Positions 35,408 to 41,946 of a DNA stretch of 41,946 nt are shown in pieces. The stretch spans positions 1 to 41,946 of the forward strand of contig JAKISS010000025.1 of the NCBI GenBank assembly GCA_021648485.1, read 5' to 3'. Below the pieces are notes generated by a model that was not told where the DNA came from, searched no databases, and saw only the letters and a list, made by a program, of their open reading frames with translations. The position numbers and the translations under genes were made by a program. Positions within the stretch are counted from its first letter, which is position 1, and each line of letters begins with the position of its first letter. This DNA comes from Gammaproteobacteria bacterium. GTDB taxonomy: Bacteria > Pseudomonadota > Gammaproteobacteria > SZUA-152.

Positions 35408-36817
35408 TCAGCAGGAGTAGTACATATCGAACTCAACCGGATGCGTGCTCATGCGCAGGCGGGTAATTTCTTCCATTTTCAGGTCGATGAAGGCGCTGAT
35501 CATGTCGTCTGTAAACACGCCACCTGCGGTGAGGAAGCTGCGGTCAGCGTCCAGCTCTTCCAAAGCCTGATCAAAAGAATGACAAACCTGTGGAATTTCA
35601 GCCGCTTCTTCGGCGGGCAGGTCGTATAAATCTTTATCCATGGCTTCGCCAGGGTGAGTCTTGTTTTGAATGCCGTCCAGACCGGCCATCATCATGGCAG
35701 CGAAGGCCAGATAAGGATTGGCGGTGGGGTCGGGGAAGCGCAGTTCAATACGACGACCCTTAGGGTTGCTCACAAACGGGATGCGGATGGAAGCAGAACG
35801 GTTGCGCGCGGAATAGGCCAGCATTACGGGAGCCTCAAAACCAGGCACCAGGCGCTTGTAGCTGTTGGTTGAAGCATTGGTGAAGGCATTCAGTGCGCGC
35901 GCATGTTTAATGATGCCGCCAATATAGAACAATGCAGTTTCAGAAAGACCGCCGTATTCGTCACCGGCAAACAAGTTATCGCCACCTTTGAACAGGGACA
36001 TGTGTACATGCATGCCGGAGCCGTTGTCGCCTACCAGTGGTTTTGGCATAAAGGTAGCGGTTTTTCCATAGGCGTGGGCCACGTTGTGTGTGCAGTATTT
36101 CTGGATTTGCACCCAGTCAGCGCGTTGGGTCAGGGTGGAGAATTTGGTGCCGATTTCGCACTGGCCAGCGGTTGCTACTTCATGGTGATGCACTTCAACA
36201 GGCACACCCATTTCTTCCATAGCCAGACACATGGCGGCACGGATATCGTGCAGGCTGTCCACAGGTGGCACGGGGAAGTAACCCCCCTTTACGCCGGGAC
36301 GGTGACCAATATTACCGTCTTCATAAACCTTTTCGGAATTCCACTCGGATTCTTCGGAGTCAATTTTGTAAAAGCTGCCGGACATGGTGGTGCCCCAGCG
36401 TACGTCATCGAGAATGAAGAATTCAGGCTCTGGACCAAAGTAGGCTGTATCGGCAATACCCGTGCTTTTCAGATAGGCTTCAGCGCGATTGGCAACAGAG
36501 CGGGGATCACGCTCGTAACCCTGGCCGGTGGATGGCTCGACAATGTCGCAGGTGATGTTGAGCATGGACTCGTCGGAAAACAAGTCCATTACGGCGGTGG
36601 AGGTATCAGGCATGAGAATCATGTCGGATTCGTTGATGCCCTTCCAGCCTTCGATGGAGGAACCGTCAAACATCTTGCCTTCGGTGAAGACATCCTCGTC
36701 CACGGTACTGGAAGGCACAGTGACGTGCTGCTCTTTACCGTGGGTGTCGGTGAAGCGAAAATCAACAAATTTCGCTTCGTTGTCTTTGATCATATTCAAT
36801 ACGTCTTGTGCAGACAT
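35408..36817 (-). CDS. glnA: Glutamine synthetase type I
   Basis: 469 residues, dodecameric GSI-beta. [39 protein letters not shown] and [16 protein letters not shown] are catalytic or structural blocks. [10 protein letters not shown] carries the adenylylation tyrosine (E. coli Tyr397), so activity is likely regulated by GlnE. ATG at 36817 has AGGAGAG upstream. Upstream sites suggest sigma-54/NtrC control. The main ammonium-assimilating enzyme. Confidence 0.97.
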   Translation of the reverse strand: MSAQDVLNMIKDNEAKFVDFRFTDTHGKEQHVTVPSSTVDEDVFTEGKMFDGSSIEGWKGINESDMILMPDTSTAVMDLFSDESMLNITCDIVEPSTGQGYERDPRSVANRAEAYLKSTGIADTAYFGPEPEFFILDDVRWGTTMSGSFYKIDSEESEWNSEKVYEDGNIGHRPGVKGGYFPVPPVDSLHDIRAAMCLAMEEMGVPVEVHHHEVATAGQCEIGTKFSTLTQRADWVQIQKYCTHNVAHAYGKTATFMPKPLVGDNGSGMHVHMSLFKGGDNLFAGDEYGGLSETALFYIGGIIKHARALNAFTNASTNSYKRLVPGFEAPVMLAYSARNRSASIRIPFVSNPKGRRIELRFPDPTANPYLAFAAMMMAGLDGIQNKTHPGEAMDKDLYDLPAEEAAEIPQVCHSFDQALEELDADRSFLTAGGVFTDDMISAFIDLKMEEITRLRMSTHPVEFDMYYSC

Positions 36818-36961
36818 GATGGACTCTCCTGATTGCTTATTTTAGTAATGTTGACTAAGTGAATGATTCTTTGAGAATGTTTTGGCCCGGTTTTTTCAGG
36901 CTGCTCTATTCTCTTTTATTTTAATTTTCGATTCGTACGGTTCTGCTCAATAGTGCTGTCA

Positions 36962-36977
36962 AGCATGAAATATGCCA
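36962..36977 (-). promoter_or_regulatory. Candidate sigma-54 promoter of glnA
   Basis: On the minus strand TGGCATATTTCATGCT has GG and GC 12 bases apart, matching the -24/-12 pattern TGGCA-N7-TGC. Transcription would start near 36951, giving a 134-base leader before glnA. Confidence 0.55.
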
Positions 36978-37096
36978 TTGCTCCCTACAAGGCATTGCTG
37001 CGCCTTATTTCTGTAAAACTGTTGCGATAACGACAGGTTATGCGGGAAACCTACCTTACCCGTATTTTTGGGTCACGGAAACCGCTGCATTACTAT

Positions 37097-37113
37097 TGCA
37101 CAATAATGGTGCG
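37097..37113. promoter_or_regulatory. NtrC-like enhancer site 1
   Basis: TGCACAATAATGGTGCG matches the NtrC dyad TGCACCA-N3-TGGTGCA at 12 of 14 positions. Its centre is about 154 bp upstream of the predicted glnA start. Confidence 0.55.
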
Positions 37114-37126
37114 CAAAGGTGCCTGG

Positions 37127-37143
37127 CGCACCATGGTCGCGCA
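37127..37143. promoter_or_regulatory. NtrC-like enhancer site 2
   Basis: CGCACCATGGTCGCGCA is a weaker match (11 of 14). Its centre is 30 bp from site 1, about three helical turns, as in E. coli glnA where the two strong NtrC sites are 32 bp apart. The region also contains an inverted repeat (TGGTGCGC/GCGCACCA, 37107-37133). Confidence 0.4.
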
Positions 37144-37159
37144 CTTTATAGCTGCTGTT

Positions 37160-38362
37160 TCAGTGAAAGCGCACCACAACGTCGGCAATATGATCCATAC
37201 CGGGCTGCGCTGTTGCCTGCTGGCGTAATGTGTGTGCTGCGGCTTGTGCTGCATTTATGTCTGTCATGCGGGACAGGGGCAATAATACCTCTACATGAAT
37301 TTTCCCGTCCAGATAGTGCAGCACAGTGTCTTCTTCTTCGATGTATCGGGCTGCCTCAATACTGGCCCAGCGTTGTTGAAGCCGGGCCAGTATCTCGTTG
37401 CGTAGTGGCAATCCGCTGCTGGGGGCTGCTTGTTCATCGTCTTCCGGGTCAATATGCACCATCACATCAGTAACTGTAGTCACGTCGCGCATGATTTGTG
37501 CATGCACAGTTTCGCTGATGCGATGTCCTTCGGAGACACTGATGCGTGGGTTTACTAAAATGTGTACGTCCACCAGACCGCTATCACCCATGCGCCGGGT
37601 ACGCAGCATGTGCAGAGCCTGTACGCCGTTCACGGATTGAATCGAATGGCGAATCTGCGCTACCTTTTCTGGTTCCATGGCGGTATCGATGAGTTCCTGG
37701 GCGCTGTGCCAGGCTAGCTTGCCGCCAATCCAGGCCACCATTAACGCCACACCGATGGCGGCGACGGCATCCAGGTAATGCAGTCCGCTCATGCTGCCCA
37801 GTATGCCGATGACCACAATGACTGAAGAAATGGCATCCGAGCGACTATGCCAGGCATTGGCACGCAGCAGGCTGGAATTCCATTTCTTCGCAACGCGCAG
37901 GGTGTACTGGTAAATGGCTTCTTTGGAAACAATCGAAATACTGGCGACCACTAGCGCCAGCCAGCCAGGATGCATGAGCAGTTCAGGGTGTCGCAGGCGC
38001 AATAAGGCATCCCAGGCGATGCCGATAGCGATGCCGATCAGCGCTACGCCGAGTGTGATGGTGGCCAGGGTTTCGATACGGGCGTGGCCATAGGGGTGTT
38101 TTTCGTCGGCCTCGCGGGAGCCGTGTTTCATGGCGAACAGAACCACGCCGTCAGTAGCGAGATCGGATAACGAATGTATGCCGTCGGCAATCAAAGCCTG
38201 GGAGCTGCCGATATAACCCGCCACAATTTTTGCCACGCCCAGCAGCAAATCCACTGCCGAACCGATCAGAGTGACTTTACGAGCCGCTTTGTAGCGCGCA
38301 TCGTGATAGCTGTCTCCACCGGTTCCGGTATCGGGCTGGTGATGGGGGTGACTGTGGGTCAT
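37160..38362 (-). CDS. CDF cation efflux transporter (FieF-like)
   Basis: 400 residues; ATG at 38362 overlaps the tusA stop by one base (TGATG). A His-rich N-terminus (MTHSHPHHQPD) and six TM helices: ALIADGIHSLSDLATD carries the D-x3-D metal site and NAWHSRSDAISS the H-x3-D site. A long C-terminal cytoplasmic domain (VDVHILVNPRISVSEGHRISE, VMVHIDPEDDE) is followed by a further, unusual repeat-like extension to the end. Exports Zn, Fe or similar by proton antiport. Coupling to tusA and an MnmA-like gene is unusual. Confidence 0.9.
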   Translation of the reverse strand: MTHSHPHHQPDTGTGGDSYHDARYKAARKVTLIGSAVDLLLGVAKIVAGYIGSSQALIADGIHSLSDLATDGVVLFAMKHGSREADEKHPYGHARIETLATITLGVALIGIAIGIAWDALLRLRHPELLMHPGWLALVVASISIVSKEAIYQYTLRVAKKWNSSLLRANAWHSRSDAISSVIVVIGILGSMSGLHYLDAVAAIGVALMVAWIGGKLAWHSAQELIDTAMEPEKVAQIRHSIQSVNGVQALHMLRTRRMGDSGLVDVHILVNPRISVSEGHRISETVHAQIMRDVTTVTDVMVHIDPEDDEQAAPSSGLPLRNEILARLQQRWASIEAARYIEEEDTVLHYLDGKIHVEVLLPLSRMTDINAAQAAAHTLRQQATAQPGMDHIADVVVRFH

Positions 38363-38598
38363 CAGTCGGCGTTGATACCTACGCGCACGCTGATCATCAG
38401 CTCGCCATCCTGTTCCTGCGTGCCGATGATTTCGTGGCCATGGATGCGGCACCAGGCCGGAATATCGTGGAGTGCGCCGGGGTCAGTGCAGAGCACGTCC
38501 ACGGTGTCACCCGCAGGTAGTTTGGCCACGAAATTTTGTGTACGGATCACCGGCATGGGGCAGAGCATGCGGCGGGCATCGAGTTGATGATGGCTCAT
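38362..38598 (-). CDS. tusA: TusA-family sulfur carrier
   Basis: 78 residues. LDARRMLCPMPVIRTQNFVAKL is the family signature, with the persulfide-forming Cys in C-P-x-P. ATG at 38598 overlaps the stop of the upstream MnmA-like gene (ATGA). TusA hands sulfur to tRNA thiolation and, in sulfur oxidisers, to the Dsr pathway. The upstream gene is a plausible acceptor. Final residues GINAD overlap the CDF start. Confidence 0.93.
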   Translation of the reverse strand: MSHHQLDARRMLCPMPVIRTQNFVAKLPAGDTVDVLCTDPGALHDIPAWCRIHGHEIIGTQEQDGELMISVRVGINAD

Positions 38599-39650
38599 AA
38601 ATACCACTCCACAGGGATTTCTTCGTTAGTGAGTGGTGCCACATCCAGCTCGCGTTTGGCGGCCCCTTTTTCATGCAGTTCAACGCGCACCGTTTCGGCC
38701 ATTTTACCCTGACTGAAGCGGGCCGTCAGTTGTGCTGCCAATTGCAGATCGTCGTTATTGGCCTCGCCATCCAGCAAGACCAGCGGGCCGGGATGGCTGA
38801 TGGTATACAAGTGAGTGAACTGCTTGCGATAGCCTTCGAGAAAGCGGTTTTCGCCTTCCTCGCGTCCGACGATAATCTTGAAATGGGGTCGTGGGCGCAA
38901 GTGACGTCCCACCTTGAGCAGCATAATGTCATCGAGTTCGTAACGACGCTCGCCGCGTGCCGACCACAAATCGGCCAGCTTGCCGGAATAGGCCGCGTCA
39001 GTGAGAAAACAGCAACCGCCGGCAGGTTGGGCAAAATCCGATATGCCCATTTTTTCGGCCAGGGCGATTTGCGGCTTGCGGCCACGGCCATTGAAATCAA
39101 ACAGTTTTTCACGATCCACCCAGCCTTCACGCTCGGGCAGGGTGGCGGGCAGGATTTTGGCGCACAACGGGCGCAGCAGGCGGTCTTCGGCTCCGGATTC
39201 ACGCTGGATGACCGGCATGGTGTCCCGTCGTTGCGACATGGGTCGCTGACCCACCACCTCGCCAGTGATGATGAAATCAAAGTTGTGTTCTTTAATCCAC
39301 TCATGCGCCTTGCGCACCATAAAACACTTACAGTCCAGGCAAGGGTTCATGTTGCTGCCGTAGCCGTGTTTGGGATTGATCACCACGTCTTTGTATTCAT
39401 CGATAACATCAATGATGTGCAGCTTGATGCCCAGTTGTTCCGCCACCCACAAGGCGTTGTTGCGCTTGGGCTTCGCCTTGTCTTTTTTACGAATCGCGTG
39501 AGTATGGCCCTCCACGCAAAAACCGGTATAAAAATTAATGCCTTCCACATGAATGCCTTGCTCTAGCATGGCCTGGGTGGCCAGCATGGAGTCGAGCCCT
39601 CCGGAAATCAGGGAAACGGCTTTACGTTGTCGGGATAGTGGCTGGGTCAT
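38595..39650 (-). CDS. MnmA/ThiI-like PP-loop tRNA sulfurtransferase
   Basis: 351 residues. The PP-loop is SLISGGLDSMLATQAML (near residue 14); NPCLDCKCFMV and GGCCFLTD carry Cys pairs that may hold persulfide or a cluster; GEVVGQRPMSQ is the second ATP-binding block. The C-terminal domain (FKIIVGREEGENRFL, HPGPLVLLDG) is not in canonical MnmA. Probably thiolates uridine 34 or another tRNA base with sulfur delivered by the adjacent TusA. The target base cannot be read from the sequence. No strong ribosome site at the ATG at 39650. Confidence 0.85.
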   Translation of the reverse strand: MTQPLSRQRKAVSLISGGLDSMLATQAMLEQGIHVEGINFYTGFCVEGHTHAIRKKDKAKPKRNNALWVAEQLGIKLHIIDVIDEYKDVVINPKHGYGSNMNPCLDCKCFMVRKAHEWIKEHNFDFIITGEVVGQRPMSQRRDTMPVIQRESGAEDRLLRPLCAKILPATLPEREGWVDREKLFDFNGRGRKPQIALAEKMGISDFAQPAGGCCFLTDAAYSGKLADLWSARGERRYELDDIMLLKVGRHLRPRPHFKIIVGREEGENRFLEGYRKQFTHLYTISHPGPLVLLDGEANNDDLQLAAQLTARFSQGKMAETVRVELHEKGAAKRELDVAPLTNEEIPVEWYL

Positions 39651-39819
39651 GAGATACGTCGCGTCGGAAACGGGTTCGGAAAAAAGGTTGGTGATTATAG
39701 CTGAAAATGGCTGTCTCGGTCTTGTCTCCGCTGTTTGCTGACGATGGACGTACTCGTGAGGCCAGACTTTGTTAGAATTCGGCCTTAACTAAACCCCACA
39801 AACATTACAAGTGAATAAT

Positions 39820-40179
39820 ATGTCCGAGCAAAACATTCTCAACGCTATTCAGCAAATCAAAAAAACCCTGGAAAATTTTATGGTTAGTATCGGTATTCTT
39901 TCCGGCATGATTTTACTGGTTTATTTTTTCACCTATGGCGCACTGGTGGATTCTGTTGGCAGTTTTCTCCTTTGGTTTGAAGTGGTCACCAGTATTATGG
40001 TGCTTTTTGTGTTGCTGTTTCTCAGGCGAGTGTGTTTCTTTTTGACTCGACTGAAGCTGGGGCGGCGGGCGGATTGCTCGGCGGTTTTAAAGAAATTGAA
40101 ACTTGTTGATCTAGCTCTGGATGATAATGCCTTGTTGACCAGGCTGACGGGCAGTTATGTGAATGACTCAACATCGTAA
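39820..40179 (+). CDS. Small membrane protein, two TM helices
   Basis: 119 residues from the ATG at 39820 (a GTG at 39811 is possible). An amphipathic N-terminus is followed by TM1 (VSIGILSGMILLVYFFTYGA) and TM2 (FEVVTSIMVLFVLLFL), then a basic cytoplasmic tail. No family recognised. A rho-independent terminator follows, so it is its own unit. Confidence 0.65.
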   Translation: MSEQNILNAIQQIKKTLENFMVSIGILSGMILLVYFFTYGALVDSVGSFLLWFEVVTSIMVLFVLLFLRRVCFFLTRLKLGRRADCSAVLKKLKLVDLALDDNALLTRLTGSYVNDSTS

Positions 40180-40193
40180 GGGGCATTGGTAAT

Positions 40194-40225
40194 AACAAGC
40201 CCTGTTTTGTCGGGAGCTTGTTTTT
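40194..40225 (+). terminator. Terminator of the small membrane protein gene
   Basis: Arms AACAAGC and GCTTGTT with inner CC/GG pairs are followed directly by TTTTT, 15 bp past the stop. Confidence 0.75.
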
Positions 40226-40372
40226 CATACCACACGTAACAGTACCCGTTTAATAAACCTGGGTAAAATTACCGTTGTTCCCAGTAAATAATATGGATAG
40301 CCTTGCCTAGGTCAAAATAATAAAGAGACTTTTACAGCCTATAAATCATTTCAGTTTTTAAAGGGAGTTAAT

Positions 40373-40957
40373 ATGGAAAAGTATTTATTGTGGTTATTGT
40401 TGTGTCTCAGCTCATCCATTGCGTATGCGGACGAAGAAGACTGGTACACTTATTGGGCAATTGGCACGGTAAATCATGATTATCCAAGCGGTTTGAATTC
40501 AGAGTTGAATTTTTTGGAGACTTTATCGGGCGTTGATCGTACCGAAACGGCTTTCGATATGTTTGGTTTTTATTGGCCTCAAGCCAAAAACAGCTTGTTG
40601 GGCTTTGTCATTTCAGGTTCTGTTGATCGGTTTGAATCCGGATTGGCTGAATTACAGATTACTCAAAATCTGTTGGGCATAAGCGGTATGAGATTTTTTG
40701 GCTCGGAAATTGGTGATGGGTTTTTTATTCGTGTTGATGCAGGGTTGGCGCAGGTTACTTTTAAAAACAATTTTTCAACGGTAACCAGTGAACATGGTTT
40801 TGGCTATTTATTGGGTGCTGGATATGCTTTTCCTGTTTCCAGTGAGTCACGTATATTAATTGGTGTGAGTTTTTCCGATAAGCAGGTAAATTTTAATGGA
40901 GAAATAGGCAACAGTAATTGGAAATCCACAACCTTTACTGTAGGTGGACTTTGGTAA
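40373..40957 (+). CDS. Outer-membrane beta-barrel-like protein
   Basis: 194 residues; AGGGAG ribosome site 7 bases before the ATG. The signal peptide (MEKYLLWLLLCLSSSIAYA) cleaves near residue 19. The mature chain alternates polar and hydrophobic residues in strands (WAIGTVNHDY, FGFYWPQAK, FFIRVDAGLAQVTF, FGYLLGAGYAFPV, RILIGVSFSDK) and ends in W, as outer-membrane barrels do (usually F, sometimes W). About eight strands. Could be an OmpW/OprF-like small barrel; function unknown. Confidence 0.75.
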   Translation: MEKYLLWLLLCLSSSIAYADEEDWYTYWAIGTVNHDYPSGLNSELNFLETLSGVDRTETAFDMFGFYWPQAKNSLLGFVISGSVDRFESGLAELQITQNLLGISGMRFFGSEIGDGFFIRVDAGLAQVTFKNNFSTVTSEHGFGYLLGAGYAFPVSSESRILIGVSFSDKQVNFNGEIGNSNWKSTTFTVGGLW

Positions 40958-41052
40958 GTTTTTAATACCCCGGATTAACGGTTAACAGTTGGATTAGATA
41001 GCTTTTTGACGGACAGATGATTTATCGCTTCTCGCCAGAGAAGCGAATGCAA

Positions 41053-41637
41053 TCAATGTCGTTGCGTTGATGGACCCTGTTTGCTGATAAACACTGGCTG
41101 CCCATTGCTCACATCCCGCAATCGCCGCCGTGCCTGCGTGCTGTCGGTGTGTTGCCAGAGTTCATGTGCGGTGAGTGGATCAAGCAGCGGTTGTGAATCG
41201 CCCATGTTCCGAATCGTTTGCAACACATCCATAGCCGGAACAAATCCTTCGTACAGATGTTCATAAAGCTGGCCTTGCTGGTGTGCGGTGTTGTGGTGTA
41301 ACTGGTAATAGGCTCCAATACCAAGGTCAACGTAATAATTCACACTGACGCGACGACGACGGGCGCGTTGTGGAAAAAAACCGGCATGCAACAGGCAAAT
41401 GTCGCCCACGTCGCGCAGCTTGCCAATTTGCCGTTGTCCGGCGATGCGAAAACTTTTTAGATAATCCAGTGCGAGAATACGACCGGTCATTTCCGGTCTG
41501 TTGAGAAAACGTTGCAGCAAAAATACCAGGTAACTTTGCAGTTCCTCATTCAGGCTGCGTTGTGCCTGCTGTTCCGCCTCACACACCAGTTTGTGCCAGT
41601 GCGCGGTGGATGTGGGTTGCAAATCAAGATTACGCAT
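41053..41637 (-). CDS. Conserved hypothetical protein
   Basis: 194 residues; ATG at 41637 with a strong AGGAGG site 5 bases upstream, which settles the start over the GTG at 41643. Helical, with YLVFLLQRFLNRPEM, LRDVGDICLLHAGFFPQRARRRRVSVNYYVDLG and LLDPLTAHELW. It resembles an uncharacterised family seen in many gammaproteobacteria. No catalytic motif visible. Role unknown. Confidence 0.75.
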   Translation of the reverse strand: MRNLDLQPTSTAHWHKLVCEAEQQAQRSLNEELQSYLVFLLQRFLNRPEMTGRILALDYLKSFRIAGQRQIGKLRDVGDICLLHAGFFPQRARRRRVSVNYYVDLGIGAYYQLHHNTAHQQGQLYEHLYEGFVPAMDVLQTIRNMGDSQPLLDPLTAHELWQHTDSTQARRRLRDVSNGQPVFISKQGPSTQRH

Positions 41638-41734
41638 ACACACCTCCTGTGACTACCCTTGTTACCAAAGGCTATCGGCGTGCAATGACGAAGGCTTGAG
41701 CCTAAGCAAGCTTGTTCATTATTGATAAGATCAT

Positions 41735-41865
41735 GGTGGAACCGCTGCGCTTGTTCCACCCTGCCCCGGATAGAGGGCAGCATTGAGGCACTCATCGATC
41801 TTTTTGTTCCGTTCTATTCAATACAAGGTAAAATCGTAGGGTGGAACAAGCGCAGCGGTTCCACC
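41735..41865. mobile_element. MITE-like pair of inverted REP units (right end)
   Basis: The 26-bp palindrome GGTGGAACCG...GTTCCACC at 41735-41760 recurs inverted at 41840-41865, framing a 131-bp unit. Its right half (41801-41865) matches 168-231 at the other end of the window. AACCTGAATTAATCAG at 41886-41901 is the inverse of the repeat module at 121-160. This fills the final 300 bp; no gene is seen there. Confidence 0.7.
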
Positions 41866-41946
41866 AAGCGAAAAAGGATATCTTCAACCTGAATTAATCA
41901 GCTGGGCATTTTGGAGAAAAATGGTGGATATTGGCGGGTCGAAAAA

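Noticed and set aside
35903-36832. A 309-residue ORF antisense to glnA.
   Set aside because: The minus-strand glnA reading frame is complete and unmistakable; long antisense ORFs are a by-product of its codon use.
38673-39566. A 297-residue plus-strand ORF.
   Set aside because: It is the shadow of the MnmA-like gene, which has a PP-loop and Cys motifs.

Overview
The window reads as chromosome of a sulfur-oxidising gammaproteobacterium. This rests on gene content: housekeeping genes of gammaproteobacterial type (argF, argD, sodB, prfA-prmC, moeB, glnA) sit with a dsrN-dsrR pair, a TusA protein, a rhodanese and a MnmA-like tRNA thiolation enzyme. DsrN and DsrR are known mainly from the dsr operons of sulfur oxidisers such as Allochromatium. 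I see no rRNA, tRNA, CRISPR array, intact transposase or phage.

Layout. 1-723 has no gene and is packed with dispersed repeats. 724-4942 (minus) holds an orphan ABC ATPase, argF, argD and sodB. 5384-6397 (plus) is a compact three-ORF cassette ending in an ankyrin protein. 6523-10648 has an orphan hydantoinase-B protein, a small exported protein and an orphan asparagine-synthetase-like enzyme of the N-acetylglutaminylglutamine amide (osmolyte) type. 10804-14711 (minus) has a membrane-anchored DUF4336-like protein, insertion-sequence debris and an RND/MMPL exporter. 14.7-17.9 kb is AT-rich and accessory-looking: a secreted protein with three internal repeats, a tiny Cys-rich ORF and a membrane-anchored protein of unknown function.

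The most interesting stretch is 18.8-25.7 kb (minus): dsrN, dsrR, a NarX-like kinase with a cysteine-rich GAF region, a NarL-like regulator, a rhodanese, then an OmpR-type regulator and its kinase, with no gap above 82 bp. The rest of the dsr operon is absent here. This suggests siroheme amidation and sulfur-relay genes that have been separated from dsrAB and joined to redox signalling.

26.5-30.2 kb carries an ArsR regulator with a CDF transporter and a PstS-like protein with a diguanylate cyclase. 30.6-33.8 kb is prfA-prmC-(unknown)-moeB. A plus-strand response regulator converges on glnA at 35.3 kb across a strong bidirectional terminator. Upstream of glnA I find a sigma-54-like promoter and two NtrC-like sites. 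37.2-39.7 kb is a translationally coupled MnmA-like/tusA/CDF operon. The right end has small membrane and outer-membrane proteins, a conserved hypothetical gene, and repeats matching those at the left end.

All protein identities come from recognising motifs and family patterns by eye; no database search was run.
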